The position numbers were made by a program, and so were the translations under genes. The notes under the pieces were generated by a model, which was not told the origin of the DNA, searched no databases, and saw nothing but the letters and a program-made list of their open reading frames with translations. Shown here in pieces: positions 1 through 5,847 of a DNA stretch of 14,227 bases. Every line of letters begins with the position of its first letter. Position 1 is the stretch's first letter. Source of the DNA: DASYSA01 sp036003885 (GTDB lineage: Bacteria; Acidobacteriota; Blastocatellia; UBA7656); the NCBI GenBank assembly GCA_036003885.1, contig DASYSA010000567.1:1-14227 (forward strand), read 5' to 3'.

Positions 1-598
1 GTCGTCCGCCCGTTCGCTGTATCGGGGCTTCGTATTCTCGGCGAACAAGCGCTTCAGCTCCCGTTTCCAGGCCCAGGCTAATTACACGTTAAGCTGGGAC
101 TACTCGGATGACGACAACGAACGCGATCCGTTCACGTTCAGATACGCCGACGTCCTGGATCTTCATCCAGAGTACGGTTTCTCGGATCGCGACCAGCGCC
201 ATCGTTTCAACGCTTTCGGCGTATTCCAGCTTCCATACGACCTCGGGTTGACGACGATCTTCCAGGCAAGGTCGGCCCAGCCGGACCAGGTGCTTCTACC
301 AAACGATGCGAACCTGGATGGAGTGTTCAACGACCGGCCGTTTGTAGGCGGCCGCGACATCGGGCGGAACACTGTCCGGAAGAGGAATCAGTTCTACACA
401 TTTGATTTCAGAATAACCAGGATCTTCAAGATTGGTGAGGACGCTCAGATTGAGCCAATCATCGAAGTGTTCAACGTGTTCAACAACACAAATCTGGTTT
501 CGGTGCCGCGGCCTTTGTTGTTCAACTTCGACGGCACCGTGAAGGCCGGATTCGGTGATCCGCGCCAGGCCCAGTTAGGAGTCAAGGTGCGATTCTAA
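1..598 (+). CDS. TonB-dependent receptor / Oar-like outer-membrane protein, C-terminal part
   Basis: The frame is open from base 2 to the stop at 596-598, so this is the 3' end of a larger gene that begins outside the window. About 198 residues are visible. They show alternating aromatic and polar beta-strands, an NYTLSWDY strand, the segment DQRHRFNAFGVFQLP, a late FNVFNNTNL motif and a terminal QLGVKVRF ending in phenylalanine, as expected of a 22-stranded outer-membrane barrel inserted by BamA. DQRHRF-type strands and the FNVFN motif are typical of the very large carboxypeptidase-regulatory-domain receptors abundant in Acidobacteriota. These take up large substrates with energy from TonB. 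The plug domain and any N-terminal domain are not in view, so the substrate cannot be guessed. Two tonB genes lie just beyond in convergent orientation, which fits the role. Confidence 0.85.
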   Translation, partial: SSARSLYRGFVFSANKRFSSRFQAQANYTLSWDYSDDDNERDPFTFRYADVLDLHPEYGFSDRDQRHRFNAFGVFQLPYDLGLTTIFQARSAQPDQVLLPNDANLDGVFNDRPFVGGRDIGRNTVRKRNQFYTFDFRITRIFKIGEDAQIEPIIEVFNVFNNTNLVSVPRPLLFNFDGTVKAGFGDPRQAQLGVKVRF

Positions 599-603
599 TC
601 TTT

Positions 604-653
604 ACCCGCAGAGCGGTTCTGCGGGTGACGCGAGCGGAAGTCACCCGCAGAGC
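604..653. terminator. Overlapping alternative stem-loops between convergent receptor and tonB genes
   Basis: ACCCGCAGA (604-612) pairs perfectly with TCTGCGGGT (618-626) across a 5-base loop. The same right arm, extended to TCTGCGGGTGA (618-628), also pairs with TCACCCGCAGA (641-651) across a 12-base loop. The two hairpins are mutually exclusive because they share the middle arm. They begin 6 bases after the receptor stop and end about 40 bases before the tonB stop. No T-run follows on either strand, so an intrinsic terminator is not certain. A bidirectional 3'-end stem-loop or RNA-stabilising structure is equally possible. Confidence 0.5.
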
Positions 654-694
654 CATCGGAAACAGTTCTTATTCGTCGGGCGGGGTCGCTCTCT

Positions 695-1477
695 TCAAAG
701 CGTAAAGTTGAATGTTATGGTGCCGACTACCTGGACAGGCACTCCAGTAAGCAGTGTTGGGTTCCATTTCCACTGGGTGGCCGCAGCCACGGCCGCTTCT
801 CTAAGCAGGGCGTGTCCTGATAGTGCTCGCGCTGAGGCCACATTGCCCGCTTGATCAACTACAACCTCAACCACTACCACACCACTCACCCGCGCAGCCC
901 TTGCCAGGGGTGGATAGACTGGATTGACTCTTCTAATGGCTGTGCCCTGAATCACACCTCCTGAGCGCACAATCTGGATGCGAGGTTGTGGTTGAGGCTG
1001 CGGCGGCGGCTCCTTCCTTTCCGGCTGCGGCGGTTCAGGTCTGCTTCGCTCGGTGACGTCACCAAGGCCACCGATTACTCCGTGATCGCTTCCGCCGCCC
1101 GAGCCATGCGGTCCATTCGCCCCAGGATCGATCACGGAATCGAAACTCGGCGGCAGGGCGGCTCGAGAGGTGTTGCTCACTCTGTCAGGTGACCTCACCT
1201 GGGCGATCATCTCGTTCTGCTGCCGCGAGGCCTGCTCATTCGACTCCCGCCTTTGCTCCCGGCGAGGCGGAGTTCCCCGCAACGGCGGCGGTTGCGGCGA
1301 CAGGGTGATGCCGCTTAGGACTCTTGCCGTGTCACTGAGATGGGCATCATAGGACCACACGCCTCCCACTACCACGAGAGCGAGGACTGCAATCCACACT
1401 GTCGCAGTCACGCTGAAGTACCTCCATCTTGTCTTCCTTCTCCTACCCTGTGACGACTCTATTAATTGATCAAACAT
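695..1477 (-). CDS. Energy transducer TonB (downstream paralogue)
   Basis: This 260-residue protein spans the inner membrane once and reaches through the periplasm to pass proton-motive energy from ExbB/ExbD to outer-membrane receptors. A short basic cytosolic start (MFDQLIESSQGRRRK) precedes one membrane helix at about residues 20-42. A long Pro/Arg/Gln-rich linker follows (about 60-170, including PEPPQPERKEPPPQPQPQP). The C-terminal TonB domain (about 175-260) has NPVYPPLARAARVSG, VVVEVVVDQAGNV and the late strand VVGTITFNF. The frame is open upstream to 1606, but I chose the ATG at 1477 because GGAGG lies 5 bases before it, the upstream tonB has the same MFDQLIESS start, and a longer form would overlap that gene. 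The gap to the upstream tonB is 56 bases, suggesting one transcript. No exbB or exbD is visible. Confidence 0.88.
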   Translation of the reverse strand: MFDQLIESSQGRRRKTRWRYFSVTATVWIAVLALVVVGGVWSYDAHLSDTARVLSGITLSPQPPPLRGTPPRREQRRESNEQASRQQNEMIAQVRSPDRVSNTSRAALPPSFDSVIDPGANGPHGSGGGSDHGVIGGLGDVTERSRPEPPQPERKEPPPQPQPQPRIQIVRSGGVIQGTAIRRVNPVYPPLARAARVSGVVVVEVVVDQAGNVASARALSGHALLREAAVAAATQWKWNPTLLTGVPVQVVGTITFNFTL

Positions 1478-1533
1478 CGATGCCTCCAATTGCGCTCTTT
1501 GGTTTACTTCTCGCGTCGGCGTCACCGACACAC

Positions 1534-2319
1534 TTACAGGACGAAATTGAACGTGATCGTACCAACCACCTGTACGGCCCCGCCGTTGAGTCTGGTTGGA
1601 TTCCACCTCCAGCCGCGAGCAGCATCTTCTGCCGCCTTTCTCAACAGTGCATGCCCGGAGAGCGCACGAGCCGAGACAACTCTACCTGATTCGTCGACCA
1701 CGACTTCGACCACCACCGGACCTCCTGTGCGAGTCTCCAGGGCAAGCTTTGGATATGCCGGCTCGACCCTCCTCACTGCCATACCCTGAAGCATGATAGA
1801 GGCACGGGGCTTCGCGGTTGGCGTAGGTGGCGGCTCTTCTTTCCTTGGCGGGAGCTGCGGCGTGGGATCAGGAGAGGGCGCTGTGCCGCCAGGTGGCGCT
1901 CCGGGCACCCCGTTCGGTGACCCGTTTGGATCGCCGTTAGGATCGCCTCCTGGCACTGTGGGCCCGTTTCCACGCCCGTTGTCGCCGCTGACAGCTACAT
2001 CGACTGGCGCCTGATTCGATGGCTGTGGGATCTCCCTGGGCGTCTCCTTCGGAGCGTTAAGCGCTGCGGGCTGCGGGTCTGATCTCTTGTCCGGGGGAGT
2101 CGGCTGGGCCGGCGCATCATGTGGGGTTGCCGGCAAGAGCATTACCAGTTTCTCGGGTTGTGCGTAGTGGTCGCTCAGGCGGCCATCGTAAGCAAGCACC
2201 CCTGCCAGGACGGCTGCCATCATTCCCGGCACCCACACTGCGGCGGTCGCCCCGAAGCACAACCACCGGCGTTTGTTCTGTCTCTTCCTTGAAGAGGATT
2301 CGATCAATTGGTCAAACAT
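1534..2319 (-). CDS. Energy transducer TonB (upstream paralogue)
   Basis: This 261-residue TonB protein is a tandem paralogue of the next gene downstream. It has the same layout: cytosolic MFDQLIESSSRKRQNKRR, a membrane helix at about residues 19-43, and a Pro/Gly/Asn-rich periplasmic linker (about 65-172). The C-terminal TonB domain covers about 178-261 (VRRVEPAYPKLA, VVVEVVVDESGRV, VVGTITFNF). Both copies share the stretch SARALSGHALLR and near-identical C-terminal ends, while the linkers differ completely. The frame stays open to 2436, but the ATG at 2319 has GGGAGG 8 bases upstream and matches the paralogue's start, so I prefer it. The linker carries a small tandem repeat. It is probably the first gene of a two-gene operon. 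Confidence 0.88.
   Translation of the reverse strand: MFDQLIESSSRKRQNKRRWLCFGATAAVWVPGMMAAVLAGVLAYDGRLSDHYAQPEKLVMLLPATPHDAPAQPTPPDKRSDPQPAALNAPKETPREIPQPSNQAPVDVAVSGDNGRGNGPTVPGGDPNGDPNGSPNGVPGAPPGGTAPSPDPTPQLPPRKEEPPPTPTAKPRASIMLQGMAVRRVEPAYPKLALETRTGGPVVVEVVVDESGRVVSARALSGHALLRKAAEDAARGWRWNPTRLNGGAVQVVGTITFNFVL
1910..1945 (-). repeat. Three 12-base tandem repeats in the tonB linker
   Basis: Three units, CCGTTCGGTGAC, CCGTTTGGATCG and CCGTTAGGATCG, lie end to end on the + strand. On the coding (-) strand they give the tetrapeptides G-D-P-N or G-S-P-N (protein about residues 125-137). A decayed fourth unit may follow at 1946-1957. Repeats of this kind can change linker length by slippage without breaking the frame. 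The repeat is absent from the other tonB. Confidence 0.75.
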
Positions 2320-2628
2320 TTCTTCGACCTCCCGATTCTGTTTCGACACACTACGGCCCTCGCGCATCATGCGCGTTCTCTTCAGGCGGACTGTTGCTCT
2401 GCTACAAGCGAATTCGGTAGCCGGCTGGCCCGGCATTCAACTGAAACGTAGGTAAGCGACAAGTGAGGTGTCTGTTTATTGACTCCAGTGACTTAGACAC
2501 CCCCTTAGATGGGTTTGTTCCTGCGACCTGGAGCAACACCTGTCTTCTACTTTTCTCCGTATGGCACAAGCTTGAGCATTGCGGTACTCTTACCCGACTG
2601 AAAGCACGTTTTCGCGAAGGCCTGACCA
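2320..2628. other. Divergent intergenic region between tonB pair and dut
   Basis: This 309-base stretch holds no coding sequence I can support. It should contain promoters for tonB (-) and dut (+). A weak sigma-70-like site for tonB is TTGTCG, 16 bases, TTGAAT, read on the - strand at about 2434-2461. I see no convincing dut promoter. A 7-bp inverted repeat, GGTGTCT (2467-2473) with AGACACC (2495-2501), lies just upstream of the putative tonB site and could be an operator. Confidence 0.35.
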
Positions 2629-3069
2629 ATGATACGAATTCTTCTGAAACTACTTGACGACGGGTTACCCGTCCCGCGATATCAGCACGAAAACGACGCG
2701 GGCTTCGATCTGCCCAGCCGAGTGGATCTCACGCTAGGGCCAGGCGAACGTGCAACCATACCGACTGGAATTGCTCTGGCGATACCATCAGGGTTCGCGG
2801 GATTTGTGCTCCCGAGGAGCGGCTTGGCCTCGCGCCACGGCATCGCTCTGGTCAACTCGCCTGGCCTGATTGACGCGGGATATCGCGGCGAGGTCGCGGT
2901 GGTAGTCATCAATACCGACAGACAGGAAGGGTTTCAGATCAGGCGCGGCGACCGCATTGCTCAGCTCGTCATTCAACGAGTCGAAGAAGCCACCATTCTC
3001 CAGGTTGATGATCTCGACGAGACCTCGCGCGGCGCAGGCGGATTCGGGAGTACCGGCAAATCACTCTGA
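2629..3069 (+). CDS. dut: dUTP diphosphatase (dUTPase)
   Basis: Trimeric dUTPase of 146 residues that hydrolyses dUTP to dUMP and pyrophosphate, keeping uracil out of DNA and supplying dUMP for thymidylate synthesis. All five family motifs are present and in order: DAGFDL (23-28), PRSGLA (62-67), GLIDAGYRGEV (79-89, containing the catalytic Asp82 and the base-stacking Tyr85), RIAQLVI (109-115) and the flexible C-terminal RGAGGFGSTG (134-143) that closes over the triphosphate. The length is normal for a bacterial Dut (about 145-155). The ATG at 2629 is the natural start for the family, although only a weak AAGG precedes it. A dCTP deaminase gene, whose product supplies dUTP, lies about 1.6 kb downstream on the other strand. 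Confidence 0.96.
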   Translation: MIRILLKLLDDGLPVPRYQHENDAGFDLPSRVDLTLGPGERATIPTGIALAIPSGFAGFVLPRSGLASRHGIALVNSPGLIDAGYRGEVAVVVINTDRQEGFQIRRGDRIAQLVIQRVEEATILQVDDLDETSRGAGGFGSTGKSL

Positions 3070-3118
3070 TCTTTCCGGCCGACTACTCCGATTGCACAGC
3101 ATCGAGGCCGGCCAATGT

Positions 3119-3146
3119 TTGTCGAGCGCGCCGGGTCTGATAGGAT
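3119..3146 (+). promoter_or_regulatory. Putative sigma-70 promoter for the oxidoreductase gene
   Basis: TTGTCG (3119-3124), a 16-base spacer and TAGGAT (3141-3146) match the -35 and -10 consensus at four and five positions respectively. The start codon at 3182 would leave a leader of roughly 30 bases. A GC-rich inverted pair, CCGGCC (3075-3080) and GGCCGG (3106-3111), lies just upstream, after the dut stop, and might end the dut transcript. Confidence 0.4.
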
Positions 3147-3181
3147 AGCCCGCAACGATTCTTCATTCTCAAGGAGATCCC

Positions 3182-4516
3182 ATGAACGAGAAGAGTGATC
3201 GCAGAAACTTTATCAAGTCGGCCACTGCGGGCGCAGTTGCCGCGGGGCTCACCTTGCGAGGCGCTTCGGCCTCGACGCGCATTCTCGGAGCGAACGACCG
3301 CATAGTTGCGGGGTTCATAGGCACCGGCCGAATGGGCGAATCGAATCTGAGGGACTTCATCAAACAGAGCAACGTTGACGCGGCCGCCGTTTGCGACGTC
3401 TACGCACCGAATCTCGAAAAGGCCGGAGCGCTCGTGCCCAGAGCGGCAAAGATGACCGACTTCCGCCGGCTCCTGGACCGCAAAGAGATTGACGTAGTGG
3501 TCGTCGCAACTCCCGATCACTGGCATGCCCTTCCGATGGTGATGGCCTGCCAGGCGGGCAAGGATGTCTATGTTGAGAAACCTATATCATTGACGATCGA
3601 TGAGGGCCGCAGGATGGTGGAGGCGGCGCGCAAGTACAATCGAGTGGTGCAGGTCGGAACACAGCAGCGCTCGGGCATCCACTTTCAGAAAGCAGTTGAC
3701 ATGATCCGGAGCGGAAAGATCGGCAAGGTCAGCTTTGTGCGAACCTGGAATTTCGGCAATCAACATCCGAATGGTATCGGCAATCCGCCAGACAGCGATC
3801 CGCCAAAGGACCTGGATTGGGATCTGTGGCTCGGACCCGCGCCGAAAGTCCCGTTTAACGCAAACCGTTTCGGCGTATTTCCTGATCGATGGTCGAGCTT
3901 CCGCTGGTTCTGGGACTACGCCGGCGGCATGGTCACCGACTGGAGCGTGCACTTGATCGACATAGTTCAGTGGGCTATGGGGGTCGACTATCCGCAAACT
4001 ATATCGGCGACCGGCGGGAAGTTCTACCTTGAAGACAATCGCGACACGCCCGATACGATTATGGTCACCTACGAGTATCCCGGATTTGTCTGCACCTATG
4101 AGAATCGCGAGTGCAATGGGAACAGCATAAACGGCAAGGGGTACGGGATAATGTTCCACGGCACCGACGGCACGCTTTTCCTGGATCGCGGGGGACTCGA
4201 GTTGATTCCGGAGAAGCGCAGAGACGCCCAGAACAAGATGGTCGATCGCGCGGTGCCGATTACGGTCGAGAATTCGAATGACCAGCACGAGACTCACGTC
4301 CGTAACTTCCTCGATTCGGTTAAGTCCCGCAAGAAACCGATCTGCGACATTGAGATCGGTCATCGCACGACAAGCGCGGCGCTGCTTGCCAATATCGCAT
4401 ACAGGTCACGCCGCCGTATCGTGTGGGACGGGAAGAGCGAGGAGATCATAGGCGATCGGGAGGCCGGCAGACTCCTGGCCAAACCTTATCGCAAGCCGTG
4501 GTCGTTGAAGGTATAG
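3182..4516 (+). CDS. Tat-exported Gfo/Idh/MocA-family oxidoreductase
   Basis: NAD(P)-dependent sugar or cyclitol dehydrogenase-type protein of 444 residues. The N terminus carries a twin-arginine signal (SDRRNFIKS, residues 5-13), a hydrophobic Ala/Gly stretch and a possible cleavage site near Ala30, so the folded protein is probably exported with its cofactor. The Rossmann fold begins at about residue 42 with GFIGTGRMG (44-52). VVVVATPDHWHA (105-116) and VEKPISLT (131-138, with the conserved Lys of EKP) mark the nucleotide-binding half. The C-terminal domain (about 165-430) has WDYAGGMVTDWSVHLID (244-260), holding the family's conserved His. AAGGAG lies 6 bases before the ATG. Exported members of this family are common in Acidobacteriota, Planctomycetota and Bacteroidota and act on glycosides or modified sugars. 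The substrate here is unknown. Confidence 0.9.
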   Translation: MNEKSDRRNFIKSATAGAVAAGLTLRGASASTRILGANDRIVAGFIGTGRMGESNLRDFIKQSNVDAAAVCDVYAPNLEKAGALVPRAAKMTDFRRLLDRKEIDVVVVATPDHWHALPMVMACQAGKDVYVEKPISLTIDEGRRMVEAARKYNRVVQVGTQQRSGIHFQKAVDMIRSGKIGKVSFVRTWNFGNQHPNGIGNPPDSDPPKDLDWDLWLGPAPKVPFNANRFGVFPDRWSSFRWFWDYAGGMVTDWSVHLIDIVQWAMGVDYPQTISATGGKFYLEDNRDTPDTIMVTYEYPGFVCTYENRECNGNSINGKGYGIMFHGTDGTLFLDRGGLELIPEKRRDAQNKMVDRAVPITVENSNDQHETHVRNFLDSVKSRKKPICDIEIGHRTTSAALLANIAYRSRRRIVWDGKSEEIIGDREAGRLLAKPYRKPWSLKV

Positions 4517-4594
4517 ATCTCGACTTTCCAGGACAGCGAAAGCCGCACTCTCTCTCGCCCTGGAGAGGTGTGTGGGCCATTTACTTAACGCGGG

Positions 4595-4618
4595 TTTGTG
4601 CCTTCGAGTCTTCGTGGC
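4595..4618. repeat. Fragment resembling a dispersed CCACGAAG/GGCACAAA-type intergenic repeat
   Basis: The - strand reads GCCACGAAGACTCGAAGGCA followed by CAAA. From memory, runs built on alternating 'cacgaag' and 'acacgaagg' units turn up between genes in many unrelated environmental genomes and are often mis-translated as peptides containing TKTRRHK. This copy is short, imperfect (ACTCGAAG rather than ACACGAAG) and sits between the convergent oxidoreductase and dcd genes. I cannot confirm other copies from this window. Confidence 0.4.
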
Positions 4619-4647
4619 TAGAATTTCAGATCCTGGATACTTCCTCT

Positions 4648-5238
4648 CTAGAGCTTTGCCAGGGTGAGGCCGCTTTGATCCTGGTACTTGCCACCGCGAT
4701 CGCTGTAGCTCGTTTCGCACTCCTCGTCGGACTCAAAGAATAGTATCTGAATAAAGCCCTCTTCGGCGTAGAGCCTCACAGGCAGATTAGCCGCATTGTA
4801 CAACTCGACCACGAGACGTCCGCGCCAGTTGGCTTCGAGAGGCGTGGTGTTGGCCATCAATCCACAGCGGGCATAGGTACTCTTACCAAGGGCGATGCAA
4901 GTGACGTTGCGCGGGATGATGAATCGCTCAATGGTGACACCAAGAGCGTAGGAATGTGGGGGAAGCAGCCAGTAGTCCGAGCCGTCTTCCGCTCGGCGAA
5001 GAGGGACGTCGAGGAGGCTGTTCGCGTCGAAGTTCTTCGGGTCAATCTCGGTCCCGGTCACCGGGGAGAAGACCTTGAACTCGTCTCGAGCGAGGCGGCA
5101 ATCGTAACCGTAGCTTGAAACTCCACAGCTGATTATCTTGCGATCATCCACCCGCCGCAGCAGCCGGTCCTCAAAGGGTTCGATCAGCTGTTGCTCTTGA
5201 CACATGCGCTTGATCCAAATGTCAGACTTTATCGACAT
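4648..5238 (-). CDS. dcd: dCTP deaminase
   Basis: dCTP deaminase of 196 residues, converting dCTP to dUTP and ammonia for thymidylate synthesis. It begins MSIKSDIWIKRM, the usual start of the dcd type known from Xanthomonas and Burkholderia. It shows SSYGYDCRL (41-49), the active-site block GKSTYARCG (118-126, with Ser120 and Arg124), the catalytic Glu145 in VVELYN (143-148), LFFESDEEC (166-174) and a C-terminal RGGKYQDQSG (181-190) that folds over the triphosphate. The frame is open up to 5283, but the ATG at 5238 matches the family start and has GGAGG 4 bases before it. A good promoter lies 44 bases upstream. It releases dUTP, so a dedicated dUTPase such as the nearby dut is needed; it is not a bifunctional Dcd-Dut as far as sequence length and motifs suggest. 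Confidence 0.95.
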   Translation of the reverse strand: MSIKSDIWIKRMCQEQQLIEPFEDRLLRRVDDRKIISCGVSSYGYDCRLARDEFKVFSPVTGTEIDPKNFDANSLLDVPLRRAEDGSDYWLLPPHSYALGVTIERFIIPRNVTCIALGKSTYARCGLMANTTPLEANWRGRLVVELYNAANLPVRLYAEEGFIQILFFESDEECETSYSDRGGKYQDQSGLTLAKL

Positions 5239-5276
5239 CCATCCTCCAAACCTTCCTCGAGGCTGTTTGGCACAGC

Positions 5277-5384
5277 CGAGCAATTTAGCCTGCGGTCTTG
5301 CACTAAGTCAACTTTGGGACGATTTAGCCACCTGGTTGAGAAGGGCTTACGTGTTAACGACTCGGCGCGCGAGTAAATTGCTCG
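5277..5384. repeat. 11-bp inverted repeat around the dcd promoter
   Basis: CGAGCAATTTA (5277-5287) recurs exactly in inverse as TAAATTGCTCG (5374-5384). The left arm contains the dcd -10 box. The right arm would offer the same TAAATT box on the + strand, though its -35 is poor. A second short inverted pair, ACTCG (5360-5364) and CGAGT (5370-5374), abuts the right arm. It could be a paired binding site looping across the promoter. Confidence 0.5.
5282..5311 (-). promoter_or_regulatory. Sigma-70-type promoter of dcd
   Basis: Read on the - strand, TTGACT (5311-5306) is followed after 18 bases by TAAATT (5287-5282). These match consensus at five and five of six positions. Transcription would start near 5275, leaving a leader of about 37 bases before the ATG at 5238. 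The -10 box lies within one arm of an 11-bp inverted repeat, reported separately. Confidence 0.6.
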
Positions 5385-5463
5385 ATTCGGCTCTGAAACG
5401 CGGGCTAATGGCGCGCAGTTGAACCGATGGTCGTTCAATAAATCGGCGTTTTCGATCGAATTG

Positions 5464-5483
5464 TTACCCGTTCCGGCCGGTAA
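5464..5483. promoter_or_regulatory. Inverted repeat TTACC-N10-GGTAA, putative operator
   Basis: TTACC (5464-5468) and GGTAA (5479-5483) are exact inverse arms, and the intervening CCGGCCGG-rich core resembles that of the site at 7290-7307. It lies 35-60 bases upstream of the best candidate promoter for the oxoamine synthase gene. Related half-sites flank the gene on the other side. Which protein, if any, binds it is unknown. Confidence 0.4.
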
Positions 5484-5707
5484 AACAAGATTTTTCTTTA
5501 CTTTGGCCGTGCGACATGTTACAAACTCTAATGTAAGGCTTATATCAAATCGGCCGTGGCGGATCCCCGTTGCGACGTGACATGGTTCGATCAAAGGGTG
5601 AAGGGTTAATCTCGGAGGATATCCCAGGTTTTCCGAAAGATGTGCCAGGTGAGCGGAGTCATGCTTCCACCTCACCCCGCTGTCGCCCGTCGCAGGGCGC
5701 TCCTTCG

Positions 5708-5719
5708 TACCGTACGGTA
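5708..5719. promoter_or_regulatory. Perfect 12-bp palindrome TACCGTACGGTA, putative operator
   Basis: The 12 bases are fully self-complementary and sit 129 bases before the oxoamine synthase start. Operators of many TetR-type regulators share the ACCG...CGGT layout, so a repressor site is plausible. No tetR-like gene is visible in the window. Confidence 0.45.
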
Positions 5720-5847
5720 ACTCTACCCCAACATTGTTATCGCGTTGGCAAACGAGGTGGGTTCACAACCTTCATCGCTAGCCACTTGCGCGGAATTCCG
5801 TTCATCGCGGGAAAAAGACCGCCGATGGGCAAGAGAAGGAGTACAAC

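Larger units (their letters stand above)
5312..5847 (+). other. Long leader/intergenic region upstream of the oxoamine synthase gene
   Basis: I find no supportable coding sequence in these 536 bases. A possible promoter is TTACAA (5519-5524), 16 bases, TATATC (5541-5546), which would give a leader of about 295 bases. The stretch also holds a 10-bp palindrome TTCGATCGAA (5451-5460), TTACC-N10-GGTAA (5464-5483), a GC hairpin CGCCC/GGGCG (5684-5688 with 5695-5699) and the perfect palindrome TACCGTACGGTA (5708-5719). No known riboswitch class is recognisable. Confidence 0.4.

Noticed and set aside
3587..4363. 258-codon open frame on the - strand
   Set aside because: It is antisense to the Gfo/Idh/MocA gene, with no ribosome site or domain that I can see.
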